Of a stretch of 64,000 bases of DNA, positions 9,074-17,316 are shown piece after piece. A model generated the notes under the pieces. It saw only the letters and a list, made by a program, of their open reading frames with translations. It made no database searches and had not been told where the DNA came from. Positions within the stretch are counted from its first letter, which is position 1, and every line of letters begins with the position of its first letter. Made by a program: the position numbers and the translations under genes. The DNA is taken from NCBI GenBank assembly GCA_003576705.1, contig QOZS01000001.1:124001-188000 (forward strand). The letters are read 5' to 3'. Source of the stretch: Desertibaculum subflavum. Lineage in GTDB: Bacteria > Pseudomonadota > Alphaproteobacteria > Ferrovibrionales > Ferrovibrionaceae.

Positions 9074-9676
9074 TCAGCGCCACCGGCGGCGCAATTCGTC
9101 CCGATGCAATTCCAGCCAGAGCAGCGCGATCACCGCGGGTCCGGCGAGGATCTGCCCGTCCTCGCGCATCCGCTTCGCTTCGGCAAAGGGAACCACGAAG
9201 ACGCGGATATCCTCGCCCTCGTCGGCCAGCCCGTGCACGCCGCCGAGGCCGGCGCTGTCGCAGCGCCCGATGAAGACGTGGCAATGCTCCGACGTGCCGC
9301 CGGGACTGACATAGTGCTTGCCGACGAAGGCGAGGTCGGTAAGCCGGCAGTCGGCTTCCTCGATCGCCTCGCGCCGCGCCACATCCTCCGGCGTCTCGTC
9401 CGGCTCCACGATGCCCGCCACCGCCTCGACCAGCCAGGCCGGATCGCCGCCGAGATAGGCGCCGACGCGGAACTGCTCGATCAGCACCACTTTGTCCAGC
9501 GCCGGGTCGTAGGGCAGCGCGGCGACCGCGTGGCCGCGCTCCAGCACCTCGCGCTGGATCGGCTTGCCCCAGCCGCCGGCGAACAGGCGATGGCGCAAGC
9601 GATAGGTGTTGAGCCGGAACCAGCCCCTGAAGCTCTCCCGCTTTTCGATCAGCTCGACATCGGCCGTGTGGTCCAT
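9074..9676 (-). CDS. Nudix hydrolase, ADP-ribose pyrophosphatase type
   Basis: 200 residues. The Nudix box runs from GIVEPDET through RREAIEEADC with the full GX5EX7REXXEEXG pattern; the acidic residues bind Mg2+. The N-terminal beta domain and the SPGGTSEHCHVFIG segment after the box match the NudF/ADP-ribose pyrophosphatase subgroup. It probably hydrolyses ADP-ribose or a nucleoside diphosphate sugar to AMP and a sugar phosphate. It starts seven bases after the stop of the upstream gene, so the two are almost certainly one transcript. Confidence 0.88.
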   Translation of the reverse strand: MDHTADVELIEKRESFRGWFRLNTYRLRHRLFAGGWGKPIQREVLERGHAVAALPYDPALDKVVLIEQFRVGAYLGGDPAWLVEAVAGIVEPDETPEDVARREAIEEADCRLTDLAFVGKHYVSPGGTSEHCHVFIGRCDSAGLGGVHGLADEGEDIRVFVVPFAEAKRMREDGQILAGPAVIALLWLELHRDELRRRWR

Positions 9677-9683
9677 GCCGGCC

Positions 9684-10094
9684 TCAGGCCTTCAGATGGC
9701 GGGCGATGCGCGCGAGGAAGGCGGACTTTTCCTCGGCCACCCATTGCGCAAAATCCCAGGGCCGCGGATCGGGTTTGTAGATCGAGCCGGGGCGGAAGAA
9801 ATGGACCAGTCGCACGCCTCCATCCTGGCTCACATCCACCGGCACGAGGTCGTATCCGTCGCCCTCGTAGCGGCGCAGCCGGGCGACATCCTCCGGGCCG
9901 AGCCGGTCGACGACAACACCGTCCACCGAGCCGGCGGGGTCGGCCAGGACAATGGGATAGGGCTGGCCCAGCGCCCGCGCCCGGCGCCAGCCGGCCAGGG
10001 TCGCGGGTTTCAGTCGGTCCTGGGCGAATGGCCGGCCGACCACGCCGCCCAGCACGTCGCGGTCCATCAGGGTGCCGTAGAAGAACAGGTCCAT
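9684..10094 (-). CDS. Gamma-glutamylcyclotransferase (AIG2)-like protein
   Basis: 136 residues from the ATG at 10094. The signature YGTLMD is at residues 6-11 and the glutamate expected to act as general acid/base is in RRYEGDGYDLV near residue 77. The fold forms 5-oxoproline from gamma-glutamyl amines or peptides, or acts in glutathione turnover. Short bacterial AIG2 proteins such as this are often uncharacterised. It sits immediately upstream of the Nudix gene. A longer upstream reading exists in frame but overlaps the divergent phosphatase gene and is not protein-like. Confidence 0.85.
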   Translation of the reverse strand: MDLFFYGTLMDRDVLGGVVGRPFAQDRLKPATLAGWRRARALGQPYPIVLADPAGSVDGVVVDRLGPEDVARLRRYEGDGYDLVPVDVSQDGGVRLVHFFRPGSIYKPDPRPWDFAQWVAEEKSAFLARIARHLKA

Positions 10095-10212
10095 GGCACG
10101 GACATAGCGGCTCCGATTGTCGCCGTCACTTGCGTCGTCGCAGACGATTGTCGGCAAATGCCTCCCGGGCCTTCTATGATCCGGCCGGAGATCGGGTCGA
10201 GAGGTCGTTCTG

Positions 10213-11043
10213 GTGATCGATGATGCGGCGATGGAGGCGGTGGGGCGTGCGCTGCGCGAGGTGTCGGCGGCCGCGATCCTGCCGCGATTCCGCGCCCTGC
10301 TGCCCTCCGACCTGACCGAGAAGGAGGGGCCGCACGACCTCGTCACCGCGGCCGACCTGGAGAGCGAGCGCATGCTGGCCGAGCGCCTGGCCCACATCGA
10401 TCCCGGCGCGCTCGTCGTCGGCGAGGAGGCGGCGGAGAGCGATCCCGGCCTGGTCGCACATCTCGGCCGCCCCGGCCGGGCCTGGATCATCGATCCGGTC
10501 GACGGCACGCTGAACTTCACCGTCGGCCTGCCGCTGTTCGGCGTCATAATTGCCTATGTGGTCGACGGCGTGACCGAGGCGGGCTGGCTCTACGACCCGC
10601 TGCGCGACCGACTGGTGACGGCGCGGCGCGGCCACGGCGCCTGGATCGACGGGCGACAGGCGCAGATCACCGTGCCGCGCTCGCTGCTCGCCATGCACGG
10701 CATTCTGAACAGCCGCAACGGCGACCGGAACCTTGTCGCCCGCATGACCTACCGCGCGAACCGCATCGGCTCGATGATGGTGCTGCGCTGCTGCGCCCAG
10801 GAATACATGGCGATGCTGGACGGCGCGATCAGCTTCGCCGTCTATCACCGCACCAAGCCCTGGGACCATGCGGCCGGCCTGTTGATCCATGCCGAGGCCG
10901 GCGGCTTCGCCGCGCGCATCGACGGCGAGGCCTATCGGCCCGACTGGCCGGTCCGACCGGCGCCGCTCCTCGTCGCGCCGGACCGTGCAAGCTGGGAGCA
11001 GATCCGCCAGACGCTGTTCGCCGAGGAAGCGGACTCGCCTTAA
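10213..11043 (+). CDS. Inositol monophosphatase-family protein
   Basis: 276 residues, start GTG at 10213; an ATG six codons later is the alternative. Metal ligands are visible: Glu71/72 (VGEEAAES), the DPVDGT motif with Asp94 and Asp97, and WDHAAG near residue 217. These match the lithium-sensitive phosphatase family, which acts on inositol phosphates, fructose bisphosphate, 3'-phosphoadenosine or histidinol phosphate. The motif spacing looks like the general IMPase/histidinol-phosphatase branch. The substrate cannot be fixed. The gene is divergent from the gamma-glutamylcyclotransferase-like gene. Confidence 0.87.
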   Translation: MIDDAAMEAVGRALREVSAAAILPRFRALLPSDLTEKEGPHDLVTAADLESERMLAERLAHIDPGALVVGEEAAESDPGLVAHLGRPGRAWIIDPVDGTLNFTVGLPLFGVIIAYVVDGVTEAGWLYDPLRDRLVTARRGHGAWIDGRQAQITVPRSLLAMHGILNSRNGDRNLVARMTYRANRIGSMMVLRCCAQEYMAMLDGAISFAVYHRTKPWDHAAGLLIHAEAGGFAARIDGEAYRPDWPVRPAPLLVAPDRASWEQIRQTLFAEEADSP

Positions 11044-11056
11044 GGCAAGAAGGATC

Positions 11057-11143
11057 GACCGCCAAAGACGCTCAGAGCGCCAAGGAGCACGAAGATAGTA
11101 TTCTCTTGGCGGCCCCTTGGCGTGCTTCGCGTCCTTGGCGGTC
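11057..11143. repeat. Inverted repeat with 29-base arms (CCGCCAA...TTGGCGG type)
   Basis: Imperfect inverted repeat with arms at 11057-11085 and 11115-11143. They share GACCGCCAA at the ends and GCCAAGG at the inner sides, with a few mismatches, around a 29-base centre. It lies 13 bases after the phosphatase stop and just before the next gene on the same strand. It resembles dispersed intergenic palindromes (miniature REP-like units) and could also act as a transcript-end hairpin. Confidence 0.8.
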
Positions 11144-11171
11144 GACGACGATAGAGACGGAGGAAGCCAAG

Positions 11172-12221
11172 TTGAGCAATGCCGGATGGCGCGCCGTCGC
11201 CACGTTGTATCACCGTTATTTCACCGGCCTGCTGCTGTATGTGGTGACGCGCCGCGGCGCGCAGGATGCCGGCGAGCTGACCTATCGGCTGTTCCGCAAG
11301 CAGCACCATGAGAAATTCCTGTCGAGCCTCGCCAAGCTCGGCCTCGATGGCCTGCCCGATCCGGTGAAGGCGGCCGGCTATCACTACCTTTCCAACCGGA
11401 TCGGCGGCGTGAAGGTGGAGTTCGTGCGCGAGAGCGACGCCAAGGCCTGGGTGCATTTCGTGCCGCCGCGCTGGATCTATGACGGCGTGGCGATCTGCGG
11501 CATTCCGTCGGAAGTGTCCCGCGGCGTGCTGCGCGGCTGGTACGCGCAGAACGGCGTCAGCCTGAAGAACCCGCGGCTCGGCTTCGTCTGCACCCAGCAG
11601 ACCACCGACGGCCAGCCCGGCCTCTCCGGCTACTTCCTCGAACATGACCGCGAGCTCGGGCCCGAGGAGCGCCTGCGCTTCTCGCCGGGCGAGCTGCCGC
11701 CGCGCTTCGATCCGGCGGCTGCGCCGAAGCTCGACACCTCGGCCTGGACGGCGGAGCGGCTCGCCAAGGCGAACCGCAACTACGCTATGGAGTACATCCG
11801 CAACGCGCTGCCGATCCTGGCCGAAATCTTCGGGCCGGCCGAGGCGGCGCAGCTCGGCCGCAATGCGGCCAAGCTGATCGGCATGCAGTTCTATGACGAG
11901 ATGGTCGCAACGCTCGGCCCGGTGACGCCGGATGCCGGCGGCTTCGCGCGGCTGTTCGCGGCGCTGGCAGCCGGGCAGGACGATGCCTGCGAGGTCGATA
12001 TCGGGCAGCGCGGCGCGGTGATCCGGCAGACGAGCTGGCGGCTGATGCGTGGTACCCAGGCGGTGCCGGACAGTGCCTTCGCGGCGTGGAACGGATTGTT
12101 CGAAGGCCTGCTCGCGGTGCACGACCGCTTCCTCGTGCTCGATGTCCGCCGCCGCCTCGATCGCGGCGACGATGCCTTCGAATGGGAAGTGCGCCCGCGC
12201 GGACCGGCCCCCGCCTTCTAG
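11172..12221 (+). CDS. Conserved-looking protein of unknown function
   Basis: 349 residues if started at the TTG at 11172, which has GGAGGA at 11159-11164. An upstream in-frame start would run into the intergenic inverted repeat. I recognise no named domain. It has no signal peptide and one or two short hydrophobic stretches, and looks soluble. Striking segments are YHYLSNRIGGVKVEF, WVHFVPPRWIYDG, CGIPSEVSRG, and NYAMEYIRNALPIL, with only a few cysteines. Well-formed codon bias and length argue it is real. The stop overlaps the convergent permease stop (CTAG at 12218-12221). Confidence 0.7.
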   Translation: MSNAGWRAVATLYHRYFTGLLLYVVTRRGAQDAGELTYRLFRKQHHEKFLSSLAKLGLDGLPDPVKAAGYHYLSNRIGGVKVEFVRESDAKAWVHFVPPRWIYDGVAICGIPSEVSRGVLRGWYAQNGVSLKNPRLGFVCTQQTTDGQPGLSGYFLEHDRELGPEERLRFSPGELPPRFDPAAAPKLDTSAWTAERLAKANRNYAMEYIRNALPILAEIFGPAEAAQLGRNAAKLIGMQFYDEMVATLGPVTPDAGGFARLFAALAAGQDDACEVDIGQRGAVIRQTSWRLMRGTQAVPDSAFAAWNGLFEGLLAVHDRFLVLDVRRRLDRGDDAFEWEVRPRGPAPAF

Positions 12222-13078
12222 GCCAATGCCACGCTGCGCCTGCCGATGATGGCGAAGCGGAGCTTGCCCGAGACCCAGTCGATCGCGGCCACGGCGATCA
12301 GAATCAGCACGATGATGAAGGCGACCTGGTGGAATTCGAGGGTGCGGATCTGCTCGGCCAGGTGCAGGCCGATGCCGCCGGCGCCGACGATGCCGATGAT
12401 GGTGGCCGAGCGGGTGTTGCTCTCGAAGTAATAGAGCACCTGGCTCGCCATCACCGGGAAGACCTGCGGCAGCATGCCGAAACGGATGCGGTGCAGCGCG
12501 CCGCCGCCGGTGGAGACGACGCCCTCGACCGGCTTCTTGTCGGCCGCCTCGATGGCCTCGGAGAACAGCTTGCCGAAGGTGCCGAGATCGGAGGTCATGA
12601 TGGCGAGCACGCCGGCAAACGGCCCAAGTCCGACCACGTTGATCCAGATCAGCGCGTAGATCAGGGTGTCGACACCGCGGATGGTATCGAGCGACCGTCG
12701 CGCGAGAAAATGCGCGATGCGGTTGGCGACGACGTTCTTGGCGGCGAGCAGGCCGAGGGGCAAGGCCAGGATCGCGGCGCCGAAGGTGCCGAGCAGGGCG
12801 AGCGCCACCGTCTCGCCAAGTGCATCGAGGAAGATCAGCGCCCGGCCCCAGCTATCGACATAGGGCGGGATCATCAGGGTCAGGATCTTGCCCATCTCGG
12901 CGATGCCGCCGAGCATCCGCCAGGGTGTGAATTCGAGATACCAGAGGCCAAGAGCGACCGAGACGGCGCCGACGGCGAGCGCGACCACCGAGCCATAGCG
13001 GGCGAGGAAGGATTGGCGGAACACGCCCGGATAGCGCGCGCGCAGGCCCTGGAGGTCGGCGTCGAGAACCTGGCTCAT
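12218..13078 (-). CDS. phnE: Phosphonate-type ABC transporter permease 2
   Basis: 286 residues. About six membrane segments carry the PhnE-type transport domain; the EAA-like cytoplasmic loop reads EAIEAADKKPVEGVVSTGG. The segment SATIIGIVGAGGIG is shared with the partner permease, and the C-terminal third is typical PhnE. The start overlaps the upstream permease stop by four bases (13075-13078), indicating translational coupling. With its partner it probably forms a heterodimeric channel for phosphonate or phosphate-ester uptake powered by PhnC. Confidence 0.9.
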   Translation of the reverse strand: MSQVLDADLQGLRARYPGVFRQSFLARYGSVVALAVGAVSVALGLWYLEFTPWRMLGGIAEMGKILTLMIPPYVDSWGRALIFLDALGETVALALLGTFGAAILALPLGLLAAKNVVANRIAHFLARRSLDTIRGVDTLIYALIWINVVGLGPFAGVLAIMTSDLGTFGKLFSEAIEAADKKPVEGVVSTGGGALHRIRFGMLPQVFPVMASQVLYYFESNTRSATIIGIVGAGGIGLHLAEQIRTLEFHQVAFIIVLILIAVAAIDWVSGKLRFAIIGRRSVALA

Positions 13079-13959
13079 CGGCGCGCCTCCACTTCGATCA
13101 GGCGGTGCCGCACCTGCTCGGTCACCAGGTCGATCACGACCACGGTGGCGATGATCAGCAGCAGGATCGCCGAGACGTCGGAATAGTAGAACTTGCGGAT
13201 CGCTTCGATCAGGTCCTGGCCGATGCCGCCGGCGCCGACGAAGCCCAGAATCGAGGCGCCGCGCACGTTGATCTCGAAGCGAAGCAGGGCATAGCTGACG
13301 AAATTGGCGGCGACCTGCGGCAGCGCGCCGAACCGCACCGCCACCGGCCAGCTCGCGCCGGTCGCGGTCACGCCCTCGACCGGCTTCATGTCGATGTTCT
13401 CCGCCACTTCGAAGAACTGCTTGCCGAGGGCGCCGAAGGTGTGGATCGCGATGGCGAGCAGGCCGGGAATCGGCCCGAGCCCGAAGGCGATGACGAAGAT
13501 CAGGGCGAAGACCAGTTCGGGCACCGTGCGACAGAATTCGAGGAAGCGCCTCAGCGGCACGCGGATCCAGGCCTTGGGCATCAGGTTGGCCGCCGCGGCG
13601 AAGCAGACCAGCAGGGCGCCGGCGGCGCCGAGCGCGGTGCCGACATAGGCGATGATCAGGGTCTCGAGCAGCAGCCGCGACCACTTGCTGATGCCCCAGT
13701 ACCATTCGCCGATATCGGCGAAGACCAGCCTTCCGTCATCCAGGTGAAAGATGCGGCCGAGATAGCTGGTGAAGTTGCCGATCTTGTCGGCGAGCTTGAG
13801 CAGGTCCACTTCGGCGGAGATCGCCGCCAGGATGACGGCGACGGCGAAGGCCGCTGCGAACAGCAGAGCCCGCCGGCGCTTGGCCCTGACCGCCGTCCGG
13901 TAGGCGGCGTCGAGGTGCTCGACGCGCCGTTGGGGAAGAGAAGACGCGGCCGTCACCAC
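13075..13959 (-). CDS. phnE: Phosphonate-type ABC transporter permease 1
   Basis: 294 residues, start at the GTG at 13959; the next codon is also GTG. The N-terminal cytoplasmic stretch is followed by a membrane segment near residues 30-48 and further segments. A typical loop reads ENIDMKPVEGVTATGAS and a conserved ILGFVGAGGIGQDL closes the domain. Both permeases are PhnE homologues, so the system has two different permease chains, as in the phnCDE1E2 arrangement of many alphaproteobacteria. No phnG-M (C-P lyase) gene is in the window, so uptake is supported but breakdown is not. Confidence 0.9.
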   Translation of the reverse strand: MVTAASSLPQRRVEHLDAAYRTAVRAKRRRALLFAAAFAVAVILAAISAEVDLLKLADKIGNFTSYLGRIFHLDDGRLVFADIGEWYWGISKWSRLLLETLIIAYVGTALGAAGALLVCFAAAANLMPKAWIRVPLRRFLEFCRTVPELVFALIFVIAFGLGPIPGLLAIAIHTFGALGKQFFEVAENIDMKPVEGVTATGASWPVAVRFGALPQVAANFVSYALLRFEINVRGASILGFVGAGGIGQDLIEAIRKFYYSDVSAILLLIIATVVVIDLVTEQVRHRLIEVEARR

Positions 13960-14018
13960 GGGGGTCTGTGGCTTGTAGGAGACGGCCGCGCCGGGCGACG
14001 TGGGAGACGCGCCCTGGC

Positions 14019-14933
14019 TCAGGAGCTCTTCTTGCGCAGAGTGTCGACGAAGCGGATCAGGTCCACCGTCGCCTCGAAGAACTTGTGGTCTACCTGCTTG
14101 AAGCCGCGGTCCTTGCCGTCCGACAGCTTGTCAAAGGCGGGCTTGGCCTTGGTCGGGGCTTCCATGAAAGCTTTGGTGATCGAGGCTTTCAGCTCGGGCG
14201 GCAGATCGGTCAAATAGGCGAAGGGCGAGTTGGCGATCTGGTCAGACTTGAAGATGACGCGCACGTCCTCCTTCTTCGCCAGGCCCTTGTTGACCATGCG
14301 GGTGAAGTTGGAATCGTCGTCCGAGTTCCACCAATTGGCCGCGACGTCGACCGTGCCCTGCTTCAGCGCGATCACGGCGTTCTCGTGGCTGCCGGTATAG
14401 ACTACCTTGTTGAAGTAGACCTCCGGATCGATCTTCATCTTGTTCAAGGCGAAGCGCGGGACATTGTTGCCGGAGGTCGAGTTCGGGTCGACCAGGCCGA
14501 GATTCTTGCCCTTCAGATCCTCTATCTTCTTATAGGGGCTGTCGGCCTTCACGTAGAACACCGAGTAGTAGCCCTCGGAGCCGTCCTTGTTGACGGTGAT
14601 GACGAAGGGCTCTGTCTTGGCACCGGTGATATAGGCGCGGGAATAGGAGGCCGGGCCGTAATAGGCGATGTGAATGTTGCCGGCGCGCTGGCCCTCGATC
14701 ACCGCGGCGTAGTCGTTGGCGATGCGCAGAGTCACCTTGGTGCCGACCGTCTTCGCCAGGTAGTCGATGAACGGTCCGAAGCGCTCGGTGACGCCGGAGG
14801 CATTCTCGGCCGGCACCACGGCGAAGACCAGTTCGGGATATTTGGACTTCCAAGCCTGGGCCGCGGCATCGCCGGCGGCGGTCAGTGCAAGCAGGGCGGC
14901 GGTACCGGCGAGCACGGTACGACGGTCGAGCAT
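14019..14933 (-). CDS. phnD: Phosphonate-type ABC transporter substrate-binding protein
   Basis: 304 residues from the ATG at 14933, with GGGGAG eight bases upstream. A Sec signal peptide (RRTVLAGTAALLAL, cleavage after AAAQA near residue 26) sends it to the periplasm. The mature part has the PhnD/phosphite-binding family pattern: YGPASYSRAY, KGKNLGLVDPNSTSGNNVPR, VVYTGSHENAVIAL and VDVAANWWNSD. The STSGN loop is where the phosphonate moiety is bound in the known structures. The ligand may be a phosphonate, phosphite, or hypophosphite; the sequence does not decide. It follows phnC in the operon. Confidence 0.9.
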   Translation of the reverse strand: MLDRRTVLAGTAALLALTAAGDAAAQAWKSKYPELVFAVVPAENASGVTERFGPFIDYLAKTVGTKVTLRIANDYAAVIEGQRAGNIHIAYYGPASYSRAYITGAKTEPFVITVNKDGSEGYYSVFYVKADSPYKKIEDLKGKNLGLVDPNSTSGNNVPRFALNKMKIDPEVYFNKVVYTGSHENAVIALKQGTVDVAANWWNSDDDSNFTRMVNKGLAKKEDVRVIFKSDQIANSPFAYLTDLPPELKASITKAFMEAPTKAKPAFDKLSDGKDRGFKQVDHKFFEATVDLIRFVDTLRKKSS

Positions 14934-14980
14934 CTGGTTCTCCCCTTGATGGATGTGTTGTGCCGTCACTGAAATGGCAG

Positions 14981-15808
14981 TCAGTGTGCCGAGGCGGCGC
15001 GGCGATCGGCCAGGCGCGCCGAGGCGACATGCGCCGGCACCTGGACCGGCATCGGCAGGTCGATGACCTCGCCCGCCTCGAGCCCGTACAGCTCGTGCGC
15101 CTCGCTCTCGGTGAGCGATTCGGGCCGGCCGTCGAACACCACCTTGCCGGCCGCCATGCCGACCAGGCGGTCGCAATAGGCCTTGGCGATGTCGAGGTCG
15201 TGCAGGTTGCACAGCACGGTGATGCCGAGCTCCTGATTGATGCGGCGCAGCGCGTCCATCACGGTGCGCGTGTTGCGCGGATCGAGGGAGGCGATCGGTT
15301 CGTCGGCCAGGATCACGTCCGGCTGCTGCACCAGCGCCCGGGCGATGGCGACGCGCTGCTGCTGGCCGCCGGAAAGCGTATCGGCGCGCTGCGCCGCGAG
15401 CAGGCCCATGTCGAACTGCTCCAGGGCGGAGAGCGCGATCGCCTTGTCCTGTTCGGCCCAGAGCTTGAGCAGTGCCCGCGGCGTGGCGACGGCGTAGGAA
15501 CGGCCGAGCAGCACGTTGCCGAGCACGTCGAGCCGGCCGACCAGGTTGAACTGCTGGAAGATCATGGCGCAGCGCGCCCGCCAGCCGCGCAAGCCCCGGC
15601 CCTTGAGGGCCGAGACATCGAGGTCGCCGAACAGAACCCGTCCTTCGGTCGGGTCCTCCAACCGGTTGATCAGGCGGAGCATGGTGGATTTGCCCGCACC
15701 GGACCGGCCGATCACGCCGACCATCTGGCCCGGAGGCACGCTGAGGGTGACGCCGTCGACCGCGCGGACGGTGCCGAATTGCTTGGTAAGACCTTGGATC
15801 TGCAGCAT
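14981..15808 (-). CDS. phnC: Phosphonate-type ABC transporter ATP-binding protein
   Basis: 275 residues. Walker [10 protein letters not shown] is at residues 34-42, followed by [18 protein letters not shown] and the signature LSGGQQQR near 150, then Walker [13 protein letters not shown]. The QQFNLV and NVLLGR segments are typical of PhnC. It powers uptake through the two PhnE chains. It is the first gene of the phnC-phnD-phnE-phnE operon. The start codon sits in the 3' arm of a perfect 10-bp hairpin, and a three-codon reading frame precedes it; both are listed separately. Confidence 0.93.
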   Translation of the reverse strand: MLQIQGLTKQFGTVRAVDGVTLSVPPGQMVGVIGRSGAGKSTMLRLINRLEDPTEGRVLFGDLDVSALKGRGLRGWRARCAMIFQQFNLVGRLDVLGNVLLGRSYAVATPRALLKLWAEQDKAIALSALEQFDMGLLAAQRADTLSGGQQQRVAIARALVQQPDVILADEPIASLDPRNTRTVMDALRRINQELGITVLCNLHDLDIAKAYCDRLVGMAAGKVVFDGRPESLTESEAHELYGLEAGEVIDLPMPVQVPAHVASARLADRRAASAH

Positions 15809-15832
15809 GGCCCCAATGGCTATGGGGCCATG
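15806..15832 (-). promoter_or_regulatory. Hairpin enclosing the phnC start codon, with a three-codon upstream frame
   Basis: On the minus strand the leader reads CATGGCCCCA, a 7-base loop, then TGGGGCCATG: perfect 10-bp arms at 15823-15832 and 15806-15815. The second arm contains the phnC ATG and the GGGG that would serve as its ribosome binding site. The first arm contains another ATG that opens a minimal frame Met-Ala-Pro-stop ending in the loop. In the RNA this would hide the phnC start unless opened. Confidence 0.6.
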
Positions 15833-15879
15833 GGGACTCTTTTGTTAATCATCCGTGACGGAACGATGAAACAGCACGC

Positions 15880-15888
15880 TTATCCACA
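15880..15888 (+). promoter_or_regulatory. Isolated perfect DnaA box (TTATCCACA)
   Basis: TTATCCACA matches the consensus DnaA box exactly. It lies between phnC and the TRAP binding-protein gene. No AT-rich unwinding element or second perfect box is near, so it is not an origin. It may be a chance or regulatory site. Confidence 0.3.
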
Positions 15889-15939
15889 GCTAGCCGCCGC
15901 CCCGGCGGTGCGGGGCGGCGGTATCGCCGTCTGGATCGA

Positions 15940-17061
15940 TCAGCCCGGATACGGGAAATCGAGCATGCGGGCCTGCATATAGGCGAGCTCGGTGATGCGC
16001 GAATAGCCGAGCACGCTCTTGCGGTACTTGAGATAGCTCTCGAGCACCGCCTTGGAGTTCGGATCCGCTTCGGCCATCACTTCCTGCATCACTTCGCCGG
16101 AGGCTTTGCCGAGCGCCAGCAACACGTCGCGCGGCACCTGGCGGAGCTGCACGCCGTGCTTGTTCACCAGCTCGCTGAGCGCGGTGACCGACGGGGCGAA
16201 ATAGTCTGCGTAGATCTGCGTGTACTCCCACTCGCAGACCACCTTGATGATCTCCTGCAGGTCCTTGGGCAGGGCGTCGTATTTCGGCTTCGACACCATG
16301 ACCTGGCCGGAGACCGACGGCTCCGACGTGCCGGGCCAGTAATAGTATTTGGCCAGCTTGTAGAAGCCGAGAGAAAGGTCGGCATAGGGCCCGACCCATT
16401 CGACCGTATCGATGGCGCCGGATTGCAGCGCGGCGAAGGTCTCGCCGGGCGGCAGGGTCACGACGGTGGCGCCGAGCTTCTGCAGCACCTTCACGCCGTA
16501 CCCGGCGGTGCGCATCTTGAGGCCCTTCAGGTCGTCGACCGACTTGATCTCCTTCCTGAACCAGCCGAAGAACTGCTCGCCGGTCGGGCCCTGGATGAAG
16601 CCTTTGAGGCCGAATGGCGCATAGAGCTTGTCCCATAGCTCGTAGCCGCCGCCATGCGTCAGCCAGGCGTACATCTCATTGACGTTCATGCCGAAAGGCA
16701 CGGCCGAATAGGCCGCGGCGCCGATGCACTTGCCGACATGGTAGTAGGGCGTGTCGTGCGCCATTTCGCAGGCGCCGCTGATGATGCCGTCCCAGCCGCC
16801 GAAAGCCGGCAGCAGCTCGCCGGCCGAGTAGACCTTCACGGTCATCCGGCCGTTGCTCATCGTCTCGATGCGCCTGGCGATACGCTCGGCGCCCTGGTGC
16901 ACGGGGGGCAGGCCGCGCGGCCAGGCGGTGACCATGCGCCACTCGATCCGGTTCTGGCTGATGGCGAATTTCGGGAAGCTGGCGCTGGCAGCGGCCGTGG
17001 CCGCGGCGCCGATCGTCGCCTTCTTCAGAAATTGACGCCGCTTGATGCTCTGCTGTTTCAT
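15940..17061 (-). CDS. TRAP transporter substrate-binding protein (FcbT1/TakP-like)
   Basis: 373 residues. The N-terminus KRRQFLKKATIGAAAT is a twin-arginine signal, so the folded protein is probably exported by Tat and works in the periplasm. The mature part has DctP-family features: KVYSAGELLP, EIKSVDDLKGLKMRT, and GAIDTVEWVGPYAD. The EWVGP motif is a mark of the mannitol/chloroaromatic/2-oxoacid subgroup (FcbT1, TakP), where Arg in the KMRT region and a metal hold the carboxylate. Substrate is thus perhaps a 2-oxo or hydroxy acid. It is divergent from the TRAP permease genes at 17317. Confidence 0.88.
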   Translation of the reverse strand: MKQQSIKRRQFLKKATIGAAATAAASASFPKFAISQNRIEWRMVTAWPRGLPPVHQGAERIARRIETMSNGRMTVKVYSAGELLPAFGGWDGIISGACEMAHDTPYYHVGKCIGAAAYSAVPFGMNVNEMYAWLTHGGGYELWDKLYAPFGLKGFIQGPTGEQFFGWFRKEIKSVDDLKGLKMRTAGYGVKVLQKLGATVVTLPPGETFAALQSGAIDTVEWVGPYADLSLGFYKLAKYYYWPGTSEPSVSGQVMVSKPKYDALPKDLQEIIKVVCEWEYTQIYADYFAPSVTALSELVNKHGVQLRQVPRDVLLALGKASGEVMQEVMAEADPNSKAVLESYLKYRKSVLGYSRITELAYMQARMLDFPYPG

Positions 17062-17316
17062 GCTGTGGTCCTCCCCACGGACACTGCGTTGCCTTGCTGG
17101 CGGTCCGACTGTGCCACCGTTCTCGCCATGACTGCAAATCTCGGGCGCGGTCCAGGGAGGGGAGGCGGTGCCGCGCTGCAGCATGACCGCCGCAAACGAT
17201 CGGCCGGGCTGTTGCCGGCTTCGCGCCGATGTAGGTACACTCGCCGGGGTATCGCCGAACAAGGCAGACGTGACCGGAGGCGGCGCACCGGCGCAGAAAT
17301 TGGGGGAGGGCGCAAT

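Noticed and set aside
15855..15874. Possible Pho box before phnC (CTGTTTC...CCGTCAC)
   Set aside because: The two half-sites are about 13 bases apart rather than 11 and the match to CTGTCA is poor, so PhoB control is not supported.
15880..15888. Origin of replication suggested by a perfect DnaA box
   Set aside because: Only one perfect box, no AT-rich unwinding region, and no dnaA, repABC or parAB gene nearby.
16654..17316. Long upstream extension of the small TRAP permease
   Set aside because: The extension is antisense to the TRAP binding-protein gene and non-protein-like; the TTG at 17317 with a strong ribosome site is preferred.
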